A stretch of 5,927 bases of DNA, from assembly GCA_043101835.1 (NCBI GenBank), contig JBICHM010000021.1:1-5927 (forward strand). Reading direction: 5' to 3'. This document shows, one piece after another, positions 5,920 through 5,927 of the stretch. The stretch comes from JBICHM01 sp043101835 (GTDB lineage Bacteria > Planctomycetota > Phycisphaerae > Phycisphaerales > UBA1924). The translations under genes and the position numbers were made by a program. The notes beneath the pieces are model-generated. The model ran no database searches. It was not told the DNA's origin and saw only the letters and a program-made list of their open reading frames with translations. Every line of letters begins with the position of its first letter. The stretch's first letter is position 1.

Positions 5920-5927
5920 TCACGCCG

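Noticed and set aside
5916..5927. GTG overlapping the dprA stop as the start of a next gene such as topA
   Set aside because: Only four codons (M-I-T-P) are visible and no convincing ribosome site precedes it, so it cannot be supported.

Overview
This is a GC-rich bacterial chromosomal segment that looks like an ordinary housekeeping region. An outer-membrane beta-barrel gene (signal peptide, C-terminal Phe) points to a diderm (Gram-negative) organism. Protein style and gene mix would fit a Planctomycetota/Phycisphaerae-like genome, but no marker here proves that. There are no phage, transposon, CRISPR, tRNA or rRNA signatures.

Layout: (1) 2-580, plus strand: the 3' part of a KtrA/TrkA-type RCK protein that gates potassium uptake. 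(2) 581-876: a gap of almost 300 bases with a possible promoter and a strongly foldable leader. (3) 877-2259, plus: a complete Glu/Leu/Phe/Val dehydrogenase, almost certainly glutamate dehydrogenase, ended by a textbook intrinsic terminator. (4) 2394-3308, minus: an exported outer-membrane beta-barrel protein of unknown role, convergent with gdh. (5) 3460-4659, minus: a two-domain ArsP_1/DUF318 permease resembling the SO_0444 Cu/Zn efflux family, with a linker carrying three Cys-Cys pairs. (6) A short divergent promoter region. (7) 4732-5919, plus: complete dprA, the RecA loader for transformation DNA.

Genes working together: K+ uptake (ktrA) and glutamate metabolism (gdh) are adjacent and co-directional. 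This fits the known use of potassium glutamate as an intracellular osmolyte, but a leader and probable promoter separate them, so co-transcription is not shown. The permease and the barrel protein lie in the same direction 151 bases apart and could be co-expressed, although the barrel gene also has its own promoter-like element. dprA is divergent from the permease and functionally separate.

No clearly new system is visible. The points most worth a second look are the structured gdh leader, with a possible three-way junction next to the start codon, the repeated Cys-Cys linker of the permease, and the compact permease/dprA divergent region, where one hexamer reads as a Shine-Dalgarno on one strand and part of a -10-like element on the other.
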